The notes: generated from the letters alone by a model not told the origin. A stretch of 64,000 nucleotides of DNA from Verrucomicrobiota bacterium (GCA_018970725.1 JAGWVU010000015.1:1-64000), one strand, 5' to 3'. Shown: positions 18,198 through 27,050, counted from the first letter of the stretch. Numbers and translations: made by a program.

Positions 18198-19343
18198 TCA
18201 GCGCTCCGTGGAAACCGCGCGGCGCCCCTTCCATTCGGATTGGATGCCCCGGAGATGGCGCAAGAAGCCGGTCCACTGGATGGCCTCCATGAGAATGATC
18301 CCGAGCGGGTGCAGCAGGGCGCCGAACCATGACTGCCGGAAACGAACGGCGGCGACGAGGCGCTGGAAGTAGCCGAGTGCAGCGGCGGTGAGGAGGAGGC
18401 GGCGGGCGGTGAGGCCGATATCCGGGAGGCAGAGCAGGATCCAAGGAAGGACCTGACCCCCGATGAGAATCAGAGTCATGGGAACGATGACTCCCGGGGC
18501 GCCGAGGCCCTCGGCCGCGTTTTTGAGGAAACCGTTCCAGGTCTGCCGGGCCCCCTGATACATCCGGCAATGGGCCAGGCCGGATATGTCGACCAGATCA
18601 GTGAGGAAACCGTGTTTGCGCAGTTCCCGCGGCAGTTTCACGCCGTCGTGAAACGTGGCGCGGATGGCGGCATGACCTCCGGCGGTGAAATAGCTTTCCC
18701 GCTTCACCAGAACCAGTTGGCCCACGGCGGCGGCGAGCGATGGGCTCGGGCGGCGACGCATGATCCACAGCGGCAGGTAGCCGAGCAGGATGAAGTCGAT
18801 CAGCGGAACGAGGAGGCATTCCAACCAGCTGCCCGTGATTTGCCGGGGCACGCCGCTCACCATCGCGGGGCGGTGCGGCGCGGTCCGGGCGTAATCCACG
18901 AGTCGGCGCACCGCTTCCGGAGCGAGCCGGACGTCGGCGTCGAGGAAGAGCAGCCATTCTCCGTCGGCAGCCTCGGCGAGTTGTTGGCAGGCGAACATCT
19001 TGCCGGCCCAGCCCGGCGGAAGGGCGGCCCCCCGGAGGAGACGAAGCCGCGGGTCGGTCGCGGCCATTCGTTCCACGAGGACGGGCGTTTCATCGCTGGA
19101 ATGATCGTCCAGCACGAGGACTTCGAGCCCGGGCTCTCGGGAAACCAGCACGGATTCGACTACGGCGCGGATGTTCGCCGCTTCGTTGCGGGCTGGGATG
19201 AGGACGGAAACGGAGGAGGCGCTGGAGGTCGGCGTGGCTTCCGGTGCCTTGAACACGGTGAGGTTGATGAAAAAGACGACGGCGGGAAAGGCGGCCAGAT
19301 AGAGGAGGACGCCCGCGGTCAGGATCCAGGGATCGAGGTTCAA
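18198..19343 (-). CDS. Membrane glycosyltransferase of the C30 carotenoid operon (CrtQ-like)
   Basis: 381 residues. A GT2 domain follows an N-terminal membrane helix. It shows SVLIPARNEAANI, EVLVLDDHSSDET (first DxD region), a GWAGKMFACQQ segment and LLFLDADVRL. C-terminal membrane helices follow. The C-terminal EWKGRRAVSTER resembles the end of the staphylococcal glycosyltransferase CrtQ (EWKGR). CrtQ glucosylates diaponeurosporenoic acid in staphyloxanthin synthesis. HpnB-like enzymes are the closest alternative. The start overlaps the acyltransferase stop by 4 bp. It is the last gene of the operon. Confidence 0.78.
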   Translation of the reverse strand: MNLDPWILTAGVLLYLAAFPAVVFFINLTVFKAPEATPTSSASSVSVLIPARNEAANIRAVVESVLVSREPGLEVLVLDDHSSDETPVLVERMAATDPRLRLLRGAALPPGWAGKMFACQQLAEAADGEWLLFLDADVRLAPEAVRRLVDYARTAPHRPAMVSGVPRQITGSWLECLLVPLIDFILLGYLPLWIMRRRPSPSLAAAVGQLVLVKRESYFTAGGHAAIRATFHDGVKLPRELRKHGFLTDLVDISGLAHCRMYQGARQTWNGFLKNAAEGLGAPGVIVPMTLILIGGQVLPWILLCLPDIGLTARRLLLTAAALGYFQRLVAAVRFRQSWFGALLHPLGIILMEAIQWTGFLRHLRGIQSEWKGRRAVSTER

Positions 19344-20146
19344 CGGTTGCTATGGTGCAGGTTGATCGTTTTCCCGAGGGCAAACGATTTCAGGGACCGC
19401 CAGGCGTCATAGAAACCACCGATGCCGGCGGTGCCGGTCAGGAGGTTGTCAAAGGCTTCGGAGCGGCGGGCCATGGAGGCGGTGGCCAGCTGGTCCATGG
19501 CTTTTTCCAAGGACCGCTCGAGCCGGGCCAGCGTTTCCGGACGGGAATTTCCCGGCTCATGCGAGACGGCGGCTCCGGCGCAGAGGAGCAATTCCGGTTT
19601 GCTCTCCTCCCAAAAGGCGATTTCCATGGCGAGCGGGAGAAACACCGTTTCCGGGACCCGCGCGGCGAGGTGCGCGATGCCGCGTTGGAGGCGGACGGGC
19701 CGTTCCCGGACATCTGCGAAACGTCCTTGCGGCGTGAGAAAAAGGAGGGTGTCGGGACGGCGCAGGATCGTTTCGGCCTGATCAAGAAAGGAAGCGACTC
19801 CGCGGAGGGAATCGCGCTCCACGCCGAAGAACCCGAGGGATTTGAACAATCCGTAACGCTCCAACATCGCGGCGTCGATCGGGGCGTAGGCGTCGCGACC
19901 CGGGAAAAAAACCGGTTTGACGGCGAGGGCCACGAGCGGGTCCCACCAACTGGGATGGTTGCCGTAGATGACGAGGGGCAGATGGCGGGGGACGGTGAGG
20001 GAACCCTCCTTGAGCAGGCGGACGCGATGGAAATGCTTTCTCAGGCGGTTGGCGGCATAACGGCCGAACCACCGGGAAAACCACGGGTGGGGGGCCCGGA
20101 CGTTGGGGTCCGCGCGCATCGTATGCTGGGTCGGACTCCGGCTCAA
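19340..20146 (-). CDS. PlsC-like acyltransferase of the carotenoid operon
   Basis: 268 residues with the lysophospholipid-acyltransferase HX4D motif in YGNHPSWWDP (about residues 61-70) and the later FFGVERDS and FLTPQGRFAD segments. There is no signal peptide. In C30 carotenoid pathways an acyltransferase esterifies the sugar of the glycosylated carotenoic acid with a fatty acid. The position between crtP and the glycosyltransferase, with 4-bp overlaps on both sides, supports that role (inference). It is not closely similar to the staphylococcal CrtO as I recall it, so homology to that enzyme is not claimed. Confidence 0.78.
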   Translation of the reverse strand: MSRSPTQHTMRADPNVRAPHPWFSRWFGRYAANRLRKHFHRVRLLKEGSLTVPRHLPLVIYGNHPSWWDPLVALAVKPVFFPGRDAYAPIDAAMLERYGLFKSLGFFGVERDSLRGVASFLDQAETILRRPDTLLFLTPQGRFADVRERPVRLQRGIAHLAARVPETVFLPLAMEIAFWEESKPELLLCAGAAVSHEPGNSRPETLARLERSLEKAMDQLATASMARRSEAFDNLLTGTAGIGGFYDAWRSLKSFALGKTINLHHSNR

Positions 20147-21666
20147 GCGGCGGCCTCGGCCGGCTGATCCTTGTCGAGGGCATCCGCAGCGATCCAGCCG
20201 GACATCAGGACCATCGGCATGCCGGGACCGGGGTGGGCGGCGCCGCCACAGAGGTAGAGCCCTTGCAATTCCTTGCGCCGGTTGTTCGGTTTGAAGGCCC
20301 CGCGGAAGGTCCCGTGACTCGCCAAACCGTAGATGGCCCCGTTGAGGACATGGTAACGGTTGTGGATGTCGCGGGGCGTGAGGTGGCTCTCGCTGACGAT
20401 GCGGTCTTCGATGTCGCTAAGGCCGGCGGTCGACTTGAGTTTGTCCAGAATGATCTGGCGATACCCAGGCAACATCTTGGACCAGTCCTGATTGGGACGG
20501 AGATAAGGGGTGTGGACCAGAATGTAGAGGGCCTCGCCACCGGCCGGGGCCACGGCGGGCTCGGTCACGGCGGGGGCGCAGACATAGCAGGTAGGGTCCG
20601 GCGCCGGCTCGCCGTCCTCGTAGATGGCGTGGAATTCCTCGTCGGGATCCCGGGAGAAAACGAAGTTGTGGTGCAGCAGCTCGTCGTAGCGCTTGTTCAG
20701 CCCAAGGTAAAGGACCACCCCGGAACAGGCCGGCTCGTAGGGACGCGCTTTGTCGAAGTCGATCGACAGCGGGCCACCGATCAACTCGCGGAAGGTGCGC
20801 ACCGAATCGCAGTTGGAAACGACCCGTTGGAAGGCAGTGGTCCGGCCGTCGGCGGTGATCACCCCGGTGACGCGCTTGCCGTCATGGGCGATCTTTTCCA
20901 CCTTGGTGCCGAGCCGGAACTCGACGCCGAGTTCCCTCGCCAGTTTTTCCAGGGCCACGGGAACCGCCCGGGTTCCTCCCATGGGATACCAGACCCCTTC
21001 GGAGGTCTGCATGTGGGCGATGCCGCAAAGGATCGCGGGCGAAGCATCCGGCGAGGAGCCGACATACTGGGTGAAGTGATCGATCATCTGGGCGGCGCGT
21101 TCGTCGCCGATGAAGGAGCGGATGGAGGAGGCCACGGTCTGGCCCATGCGCATTTTGAGCAGGTCTTGCAACAGGCTGCGGTTGACCATGCCGCTGCTCC
21201 GGAAGACGTCCATAATGCCGCCGACCGGTTTCCAGAAGAAGAAGCGGTCGGAGATGCCGTGCAAGTCGCGCGACCAATCGATGAAGCGATTGTATTCCTC
21301 GGCGGCTTGAGGGTTGCCGGTGAATTCGTTGAGAGTTTGTCCCATGGCCTCGACTCCCTTGGTAAGGTCGAGCTTGTTGCCATCAGAGAAAAAACAACGC
21401 CATTGGGGGTCCAGTTCGACCAGATCGAGATGTTCCTCCAACTTCTTGCCCGCTTCCGCGTAGATGCGGCGCAGCACGGAGGGGATGGTCAGGATGGTCG
21501 GTCCCATGTCGAAGCGGAAGCCGTCTTTCTCGAGGACCGCCGCTTTGCCCCCGGCCCATTCGTTCCGCTCGAAGAGGGTCACCGCATGGCCACGGGCGGC
21601 CAATGTGCAGGCGGCTGCCAAACCGCCCAATCCTCCACCGATCACTGCTGTCTTCTCCTTGTTCAT
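20143..21666 (-). CDS. crtP: 4,4'-diaponeurosporene oxygenase-type carotenoid oxidase (CrtP-like)
   Basis: 507 residues of the phytoene-desaturase superfamily. An FAD-binding Rossmann motif GGGLGG is at residues 10-15. Segments typical of CrtP rather than CrtN are present: FDMGPTILTIPS, QWRCFFSDGNKLDL, YVGSSPDASPAIL, EPACSGVVLYLG, LLHHNFVFS, LNGAIYGLA and GPGMPMVLMSG. CrtP oxidises the terminal methyl group of a C30 carotenoid to an aldehyde. ATG 21666 overlaps the aldH stop by 4 bp. The assignment rests on remembered similarity to the staphylococcal enzyme; substrate specificity is inferred. Confidence 0.82.
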   Translation of the reverse strand: MNKEKTAVIGGGLGGLAAACTLAARGHAVTLFERNEWAGGKAAVLEKDGFRFDMGPTILTIPSVLRRIYAEAGKKLEEHLDLVELDPQWRCFFSDGNKLDLTKGVEAMGQTLNEFTGNPQAAEEYNRFIDWSRDLHGISDRFFFWKPVGGIMDVFRSSGMVNRSLLQDLLKMRMGQTVASSIRSFIGDERAAQMIDHFTQYVGSSPDASPAILCGIAHMQTSEGVWYPMGGTRAVPVALEKLARELGVEFRLGTKVEKIAHDGKRVTGVITADGRTTAFQRVVSNCDSVRTFRELIGGPLSIDFDKARPYEPACSGVVLYLGLNKRYDELLHHNFVFSRDPDEEFHAIYEDGEPAPDPTCYVCAPAVTEPAVAPAGGEALYILVHTPYLRPNQDWSKMLPGYRQIILDKLKSTAGLSDIEDRIVSESHLTPRDIHNRYHVLNGAIYGLASHGTFRGAFKPNNRRKELQGLYLCGGAAHPGPGMPMVLMSGWIAADALDKDQPAEAAA

Positions 21667-23117
21667 CCGTAATTCCTTGTCTGCTGGTTTGAGCGATCGC
21701 TCCGTCTCGTCTGCTTCAGGAGATACCCTAGGCTGCCGAGGCGTCCGATCAATCCGGTTCCGTGCAAAAGATTCACGAGGTGGGCGAAACGTTCCTCGTC
21801 GCCCGCCGCCGGCGCGTCGAGGTGCGGGAGCCAACCGTTCCCGCTCCGCCGGCTGATCACCCTCGGGCTTGTCATCTCCAAAAGGCCCTCCGCTCCGCGG
21901 GTCACCCCGAACCCGCTCCGTCCCCGGCCGCCAAAGGGCAGTCGCGGATCCGCCGTGGGCACGATGAGGTCGTTCACGGTCACGGATCCAGCGGGCAACC
22001 GGGCTGCGAAGGCGGCTCCCCTCCGCGCGTTCCGGCTGAAGACGGCGGCTCCCAAGGCGTAGGGGCAGGCTCGGTCCAGCTCGATCGACTCCTCCTCATC
22101 CGCGACTTCCCGGAAACAACAGATCGGCGCGAAATGATCGTCGTGGACGAGGCGAGAGTTAGTGGGCAGGTTTTCCAGAACCAGAGGATACCGAAAAATG
22201 CCCTCCGCGTCGCCCCAGGCTCCCGCCACAAGGCGCGCCCCTTCCCCAAGCGCTGCGTTGACTTCGGCGCGCACCCAGGGAAGCAATTCGGTCAACGGGG
22301 CCCGGCGGGAGCGGAAACGGTCCTGAAGGGCCGTGCGCATTCTCTGGGACACCCCGCGTTGCACCAGAAGGCGGCGGGGGGCGATGCAGGTCCGGCCCTG
22401 GTTCAGGGAGAGACCGTAAAGGATCAGGTCCGCTGCGCGCGCCGGATCCGCGTCGTCCAGGACATGCACCGCATCGACACCCGACAATTCCACCGTGGCG
22501 GGGACGATCGCTTCGGCACAGGTTTGCAGCACGGCCCGGCCGGTGGCGGTTCCCCCGGTCAGGATCACCTTGTCGACCCCCTGGCGGATCAGGTCGTGCA
22601 CGGCGGCGGGATCTTCCGGGAGCACCAGGCAGAGAGCTTCCGGCAGGCCCGCCTCGAGGAGCAGTTGGCGGAGCATCACAAGCGGCGCGGAGGCCCCCGG
22701 TGCCGGTTTGACCATGACGGCGTTCCCGGCCACCAAGGCTTGCAAAAGCTGGGATGCGGCGAGGAAGAGCGGGTAGTTGGACGGCGAAAGGATCAGGACC
22801 GTGCCGAATGGTTCCCGGCGGATTTCGGCGCGGACGCCACTCAGCCAAAGAGGGCGGTCCAGCAGCCCGGGCCGGCGCGGCGCGAGAATCTCCGCCGCCT
22901 CCTTTTCGAGGAAGCGGCACCCTTCGACCAAGGGAAGAATTTCGGTGGTGATGGCCTCGGAGGGATCGATGCCCCGGATCCGGGCGATGCCGGCGGCGAG
23001 CGGGCGGACCTGACCGACCAAGAGGGAGCGGAGCTGCACGATGACCCTCAAACGCTCGGGAACGGGAAGCTCCGCCCAGGCCCGCCGGGTTTGGGAAAGG
23101 GAGTCAGGGCCGGACAT
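21663..23117 (-). CDS. aldH: Carotenoid aldehyde dehydrogenase
   Basis: 484 residues of the aldehyde dehydrogenase superfamily. The NAD-binding LTGGTATGRAV is at 187-197, the catalytic glutamate is E210 (ATVELSGVD) and the nucleophile is C244 (NQGRTCIAP). The order and residues are complete, so it should be active. In C30 carotenoid pathways this enzyme oxidises the terminal aldehyde to a carboxylic acid before glycosylation. Between crtN and crtP it fits that step. It begins 15 bp after the crtN stop. Its last about 50 residues extend past the usual ALDH end. Confidence 0.85.
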   Translation of the reverse strand: MSGPDSLSQTRRAWAELPVPERLRVIVQLRSLLVGQVRPLAAGIARIRGIDPSEAITTEILPLVEGCRFLEKEAAEILAPRRPGLLDRPLWLSGVRAEIRREPFGTVLILSPSNYPLFLAASQLLQALVAGNAVMVKPAPGASAPLVMLRQLLLEAGLPEALCLVLPEDPAAVHDLIRQGVDKVILTGGTATGRAVLQTCAEAIVPATVELSGVDAVHVLDDADPARAADLILYGLSLNQGRTCIAPRRLLVQRGVSQRMRTALQDRFRSRRAPLTELLPWVRAEVNAALGEGARLVAGAWGDAEGIFRYPLVLENLPTNSRLVHDDHFAPICCFREVADEEESIELDRACPYALGAAVFSRNARRGAAFAARLPAGSVTVNDLIVPTADPRLPFGGRGRSGFGVTRGAEGLLEMTSPRVISRRSGNGWLPHLDAPAAGDEERFAHLVNLLHGTGLIGRLGSLGYLLKQTRRSDRSNQQTRNYG

Positions 23118-23132
23118 GATCGGAAGGCGGCC

Positions 23133-24662
23133 TCAGGCGGCCGCGGTTTGCAGCGAGGCGGTGGAAGGAAGGGGGGCCCCGTAATCGGAAGTCATGAGGT
23201 CGGCGGTGATCCGGGCGGATTCGAAGATCACCGGTAACCCGCTGCCGGGATGAGTCCCTCCTCCCACGAGATAGACGCCCTCGAGATCCTCAAACCGGTT
23301 TCTCGGCCGGAGGTGCAGCATCTGATCGAGACTGTGAGCCAGATTGAAAGTGGCGCCGCGGTGAATGTTGTATTGGGAATCCCAATCCGCCGGGGTGATG
23401 ACCCTTTCATAGCGGATGCGTTCTTCCACTCCGCTGAATCCGGCCAGAGCGAGCCGCTTGATCAGCATGTCGCGGAAGGGACCGGCCTCAGTCCTCCAGT
23501 CGATCGACCCGGTGTCGTGGGTCACCGGAGCGAGAATGTAAAGGGTGGAACCACCCGGCGGGGCCAGGGTCGGGTCCGTGACGGAAGCGTTTTGAACGTA
23601 GAACGACGGTCGTTTGCTCAGCACATGCCGGTGATCGATCTCCGCGAGATTCTCCTCGTAGTTTTCCGAAATGAAAATCGAGTGGTGCGGGAGATCGTAC
23701 TTTCCTTCGATCCCCAGATAGATCATGAAGGTGGAGCAGGAGAATTTCTTGGCGGCGATTTTCCGGTCGGACCACTTCCGGCGGAGGGCGTCCGGAACGA
23801 GGGAGGTCATGGCGCGCGCGAAATCCGCATTGATGACCAAGCCGTCGCAGCCGTAAGTCCCTTTCGGCGTCACCACGCCGGTTGCTTTCCGGCCTTGGAA
23901 GCGGAGCGATTCCACGGGCTCGCCGAGGTGGATCTCCACGCCCATCTCCCGCGCGATTCTCGCCAAAGCTTGGGAAATGGCGGCGCACCCCCCGATGGGA
24001 TGGAACACGCCGTGTTCGTATTCGAGAAACGAGAGGATCGAGAAGAGGCTCGGGCACCGGAAGGGCGACATCCCGAGGTATTTCGATTGGAAGCAGAAGG
24101 ACAACCGGATTCTCGGGTCCTTGAAGAATTTGCGGAGGTAGGTATCGACCGATTGGTGCGGGTTGAGTTGCGGCAAGGCGTCGAAGAGCCGCGGGTTCAA
24201 GAGATCCGACCAACCGCTGAACGGGCTCTCCAACACCGGGGCGAAGGTGGCCAGTTTCCGGCGGTTCTCGGACATGAACCGTTCAAAGCCGTCCGCGTCT
24301 TCCGGCGCGAGCCGGGCAATCTCCCGCTTCATCCTTTCCGGGTCGGGCGTGGCATCGACCTGACCACCTTCGCCAAACAGGATCCGGTATTGCGGGTCCA
24401 GTCTGCGCAGATCGACTTCCCGGTGCAAATCGCGACCCACCTCGGCGAGAATCTTTTGCAGGACCTGCGGGTAGAGGAAAAAGGTCGGCCCGAGATCGAA
24501 TGTGTAGGGACCGGCCTGAAGGCTGGAGGTGCGCCCGCCCACCACCGGCAGTCGTTCCACCACCCGGACGCGGAATCCCCGATGGGCCAGCAGGATGGCG
24601 GAGGCCAAACCGCCGGGACCAGCTCCGATGATGACGATGGATTTTTTTTCGGGGGAACTCAT
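23133..24662 (-). CDS. crtN: Diapophytoene/squalene desaturase (CrtN-like)
   Basis: 509 residues of the phytoene-desaturase superfamily with FAD motif GAGPGG at residues 13-18 and FDLGPTFFLYP, FHPIGGCAAISQALA, CSTFMIYLGIEGK, HHSIFISENYEENL and GGGTHPGSGLPVI. The SCS-FxxYLGI and following ISE/ENLAEI segments match CrtN better than CrtP. It would dehydrogenate a C30 precursor to diaponeurosporene or diapolycopene. The next downstream genes are aldH and crtP. No dehydrosqualene or squalene synthase gene is in this window. Confidence 0.83.
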   Translation of the reverse strand: MSSPEKKSIVIIGAGPGGLASAILLAHRGFRVRVVERLPVVGGRTSSLQAGPYTFDLGPTFFLYPQVLQKILAEVGRDLHREVDLRRLDPQYRILFGEGGQVDATPDPERMKREIARLAPEDADGFERFMSENRRKLATFAPVLESPFSGWSDLLNPRLFDALPQLNPHQSVDTYLRKFFKDPRIRLSFCFQSKYLGMSPFRCPSLFSILSFLEYEHGVFHPIGGCAAISQALARIAREMGVEIHLGEPVESLRFQGRKATGVVTPKGTYGCDGLVINADFARAMTSLVPDALRRKWSDRKIAAKKFSCSTFMIYLGIEGKYDLPHHSIFISENYEENLAEIDHRHVLSKRPSFYVQNASVTDPTLAPPGGSTLYILAPVTHDTGSIDWRTEAGPFRDMLIKRLALAGFSGVEERIRYERVITPADWDSQYNIHRGATFNLAHSLDQMLHLRPRNRFEDLEGVYLVGGGTHPGSGLPVIFESARITADLMTSDYGAPLPSTASLQTAAA

Positions 24663-24696
24663 GGGAGACTGCCGGGATTACGTGGCGGCGCGGATT

Positions 24697-25671
24697 TCAG
24701 ATGGAGATACCTTCGCTTTCCAAGACCCGGGACAAGGCTTCCTCAAGCAAAGCTCGTGCCCGGGCGGTTGCGCTGTGTAGGAAAGCATGGATTCGGGCAT
24801 CGTCCAGAGAACGGTTTTCACACTCCAAACTGTATTGCTCGAATGCAGTCAAGTCCGAGAGCAACTTCCCGAGATGCTGGGGACACTCGCACTGCACCGT
24901 GCTGGCAATGCGCGAGAGCCTCGCCAATTGCTCCCGGCTGTAGCGGCGGGGCGGAATCGCGGTGGCGGGCAGCCCGCCGTCCCCGGATGTCTTCGGCTCG
25001 GCCGCACCGATTGGTGACCGGACGGATTCGATCTCCGCCTTGGCAGCCAGGCGCAAGTCCGCAGGCCGGAGCGGGCCCCGGATCGCGGTGATGGCCGGTT
25101 GGGAGAGCAGCTGGCGCAACGTTTCCCGTTGGGCGAACCCGTAGACCAGAATCGCCCGACGCGCCCCGCAATCCCGGAGCAGGTCGGCGACCGCCCGGAT
25201 CGTTTCCGAAAACAGCGTCGGAGTGTCCACCACCAGAAGGTCCACCGGAGAAGACACCGGCGGGTGGGGAACGGAATCAAGGGACCCGTAATGCGCCAGC
25301 GGTTCCAAGTCCTCCAAATCCCGCTCCCGGGCGTGGAACATCCCGCGCAGGGCTTCGCCCACCACCAGCACGGAACATTTCCGGCCGCCGGGCGCCTGCG
25401 GGCCGAGCGCCGGGTCACCTGTCGCGCCCACCCTGTTCTCGAGCTGGTCGGCGCTCAGACCGGCCACCAGACCGATCGGGTTGCCTTCGTCGACCAACCG
25501 CTTCAGGTAGGTAAGTTTGCGAATGTCCTCGCGGCCGTAAAGCCTGCGCCCGGTTTCCGTCCGCTCCGGAGAGATCACCTTATAGCGCTTTTCCCAAGCA
25601 CGGATGGTGTGGACACTCAAACCGGTGGCGCGGGCCACTGAACTGATTTGATAACGCTCTTGCTTGATCAT
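24697..25671 (-). CDS. MerR-family regulator with degenerate Rossmann-like sensory domain
   Basis: 324 residues. An N-terminal MerR helix-turn-helix is at 7-70 (SSVARATGLSVHTIRAWEKR, GRRLYGREDI). A central alpha/beta domain spans about 95-210 (CSVLVVGEAL, VDLLVVDTPTLF, ARRAILVYGF). The C-terminal helical part has CECPQHLGKLLSDL and FEQYSLECENRS. The HTH is of the CarA/CarH/LitR type that controls carotenoid genes. The DxHxxG cobalamin-binding motif and the tryptophan of W-x9-EH are absent, so B12/light sensing as in CarH is unlikely. It probably regulates this operon through the 11-bp repeats. Confidence 0.82.
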   Translation of the reverse strand: MIKQERYQISSVARATGLSVHTIRAWEKRYKVISPERTETGRRLYGREDIRKLTYLKRLVDEGNPIGLVAGLSADQLENRVGATGDPALGPQAPGGRKCSVLVVGEALRGMFHARERDLEDLEPLAHYGSLDSVPHPPVSSPVDLLVVDTPTLFSETIRAVADLLRDCGARRAILVYGFAQRETLRQLLSQPAITAIRGPLRPADLRLAAKAEIESVRSPIGAAEPKTSGDGGLPATAIPPRRYSREQLARLSRIASTVQCECPQHLGKLLSDLTAFEQYSLECENRSLDDARIHAFLHSATARARALLEEALSRVLESEGISI

Positions 25672-25708
25672 CTTCTCAAGAAGGCCCCGGCGGAGGGGAC
25701 AGTGATTC

Positions 25709-25730
25709 TAGACAAAAACTCGACAACGGC
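25709..25730 (+). promoter_or_regulatory. Two tandem 11-bp direct repeats upstream of merR (putative MerR operator)
   Basis: TAGACAAAAAC (25709-25719) is followed directly by TCGACAACGGC (25720-25730) in the 66-bp gap between the SDR and merR genes. The units share T-M-GACAA and have the same spacing and orientation as those upstream of the sigma gene. Direct 11-bp repeats are the known binding geometry of CarH-type MerR proteins. Autoregulation of merR and crt transcription from here is an inference. Confidence 0.6.
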
Positions 25731-25737
25731 AACCAGA

Positions 25738-26454
25738 TCAGAGCTGGTGCGAAGCCGGTTGGAGAATGGTCTGCCCGAGAACCAGGTGGGAGGGCAGATC
25801 CAGGTCATCACAGATCCGGCGCGCCGCCACTTCCACCGGGATCATCTGGGTGCGGTCCACCCGCATCTCAATGGAGTCCCAGAACGGGGTATCGACCCCG
25901 CCGAAATGGTATAGAGAGAACTGGAGCTGATGCCTGCGGTATTCTTCAGCCGCCGCCTGGATCATCCCGGTCACCGCGTATTTGCTGGCGCAATACACCG
26001 TGGCCCCTTTCATCGGCCGCACGCCAAGGATCCCCGGGATGGTAACAAACCGGCCCTTTTTTGCCGGGGCCATGATCCGGCAGGCCTCCTTCAAAACGTG
26101 AAAGCAGCCGCGCACGTTGACGTTCATCACTTGGAGGAATTCCGGGCCTGCCACCTCCTCGAGGGGACGGATCAGGCCGACCCCAGCGCAGTGAATCACG
26201 GCATCGATCCCGCCGAATTCCGCTGCCGCGCCGTCGAAGAGTTCGCGCACGGCGGCAGGCTGGGTGATGTCGGCCGGTCGCGCCCAAACCCGGGAGGCCT
26301 GAACGCCGGATGCGACCCGGTCCAGCTTCTCCGGGTTCAAACCGGTCAAGGCGAGCGATTTGCCCCGCGAGGCGAGGAGTTCGGCGCAGGCCCGGCCGAT
26401 CCCGCTCCCAGCCCCGGTGAGGAGGATTCTGTTGAAGTCCCGGACGTCGCTCAT
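25738..26454 (-). CDS. SDR-family protein, catalytic serine not conserved
   Basis: 238 residues of the classical short-chain dehydrogenase fold. The cofactor loop TGAGSGIG is at 13-20, with ADI at 61-63, HCAG at 88-91, NVNVRG at 111-116 and YCASK at 154-158. The catalytic serine, normally 13 residues before the tyrosine, is glycine 141 (VTIPGILG). It may therefore bind NAD(P) without classical catalysis, or use another residue. The ATG overlaps the sigma stop by 4 bp, so it belongs to the sigma transcript. SDR genes next to ECF sigma factors are known from photooxidative-stress regulons in proteobacteria; a similar role here is inference. Confidence 0.8.
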   Translation of the reverse strand: MSDVRDFNRILLTGAGSGIGRACAELLASRGKSLALTGLNPEKLDRVASGVQASRVWARPADITQPAAVRELFDGAAAEFGGIDAVIHCAGVGLIRPLEEVAGPEFLQVMNVNVRGCFHVLKEACRIMAPAKKGRFVTIPGILGVRPMKGATVYCASKYAVTGMIQAAAEEYRRHQLQFSLYHFGGVDTPFWDSIEMRVDRTQMIPVEVAARRICDDLDLPSHLVLGQTILQPASHQL

Positions 26455-27050
26455 TCCAAGTCGCTGACAATGGTGCGGAGCCGGGTGATGCCGCGGCGGA
26501 TCCGGGCCTTGACCGTTCCGAGGGGGGCTCCGAGGGCCTCCGCGGCTTGGCTTTGAGACAGCCCTTTGAAGTAGGTCATTTCGATGACCTCGCGTTGCTC
26601 GGGCTTGAGACGCAGCAAGGCATCGCGGAGCACCAGGGACTCCTCCGACCGCCGCACCTCCTCGACGACTCCTTGGTCCGGACGAACCGTCTCCGGAACG
26701 TGTTCCATCTGGAGGTCGTCCCGCAACTGGGCGCGGCGTTGCTTGGAGCGAAGGCGGTCGATGGCCCGGTTGCGTGCCATGGTGGAAAGCCAGACCTGGG
26801 GTTTGCCACGACGCGGGTCGAAGAGTCGGCTCTTGTTCCAAACCCCCGAGAAGACCTCCTGAGCCACCTCCTCGGCGTCGTGGGGGTCATTCAAAACCCG
26901 GTAGGCGGTCGCGAAGACCAGGCCGGAAAATTTGCGGTGAAGTTTTTCGAAGGCCGAGCGATCCCCGGCCGCGATCCCCTCCATGAGAGGGGTATCATCG
27001 ATTTCCCCGTCCGGGGCGGTTTGGGAAGCGAATGCCAAGTCCATAATCAC
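26451..27050 (-). CDS. ECF sigma factor at the head of the carotenoid gene block
   Basis: 199 residues. Region 2 shows FEKLHRKFSGLVFATAYRVL, NDPHDAEEVAQEVFSGVWNK and QVWLSTMARNRAIDRLRSKQ. Region 4 shows LKPEQREVIEMTYFKGLSQS and LGAPLGTVKARIRRGITRLR. This is a SigK/RpoE-like ECF factor, unlike the 3672-4259 sigma. No anti-sigma gene is adjacent; the neighbours are an SDR and a MerR regulator. Placement upstream of the crt genes suggests it drives them, as the ECF factor LitS does in Streptomyces (established there, inferred here). Four 11-bp repeats lie in its promoter region. Confidence 0.88.
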   Translation of the reverse strand: MIMDLAFASQTAPDGEIDDTPLMEGIAAGDRSAFEKLHRKFSGLVFATAYRVLNDPHDAEEVAQEVFSGVWNKSRLFDPRRGKPQVWLSTMARNRAIDRLRSKQRRAQLRDDLQMEHVPETVRPDQGVVEEVRRSEESLVLRDALLRLKPEQREVIEMTYFKGLSQSQAAEALGAPLGTVKARIRRGITRLRTIVSDLE

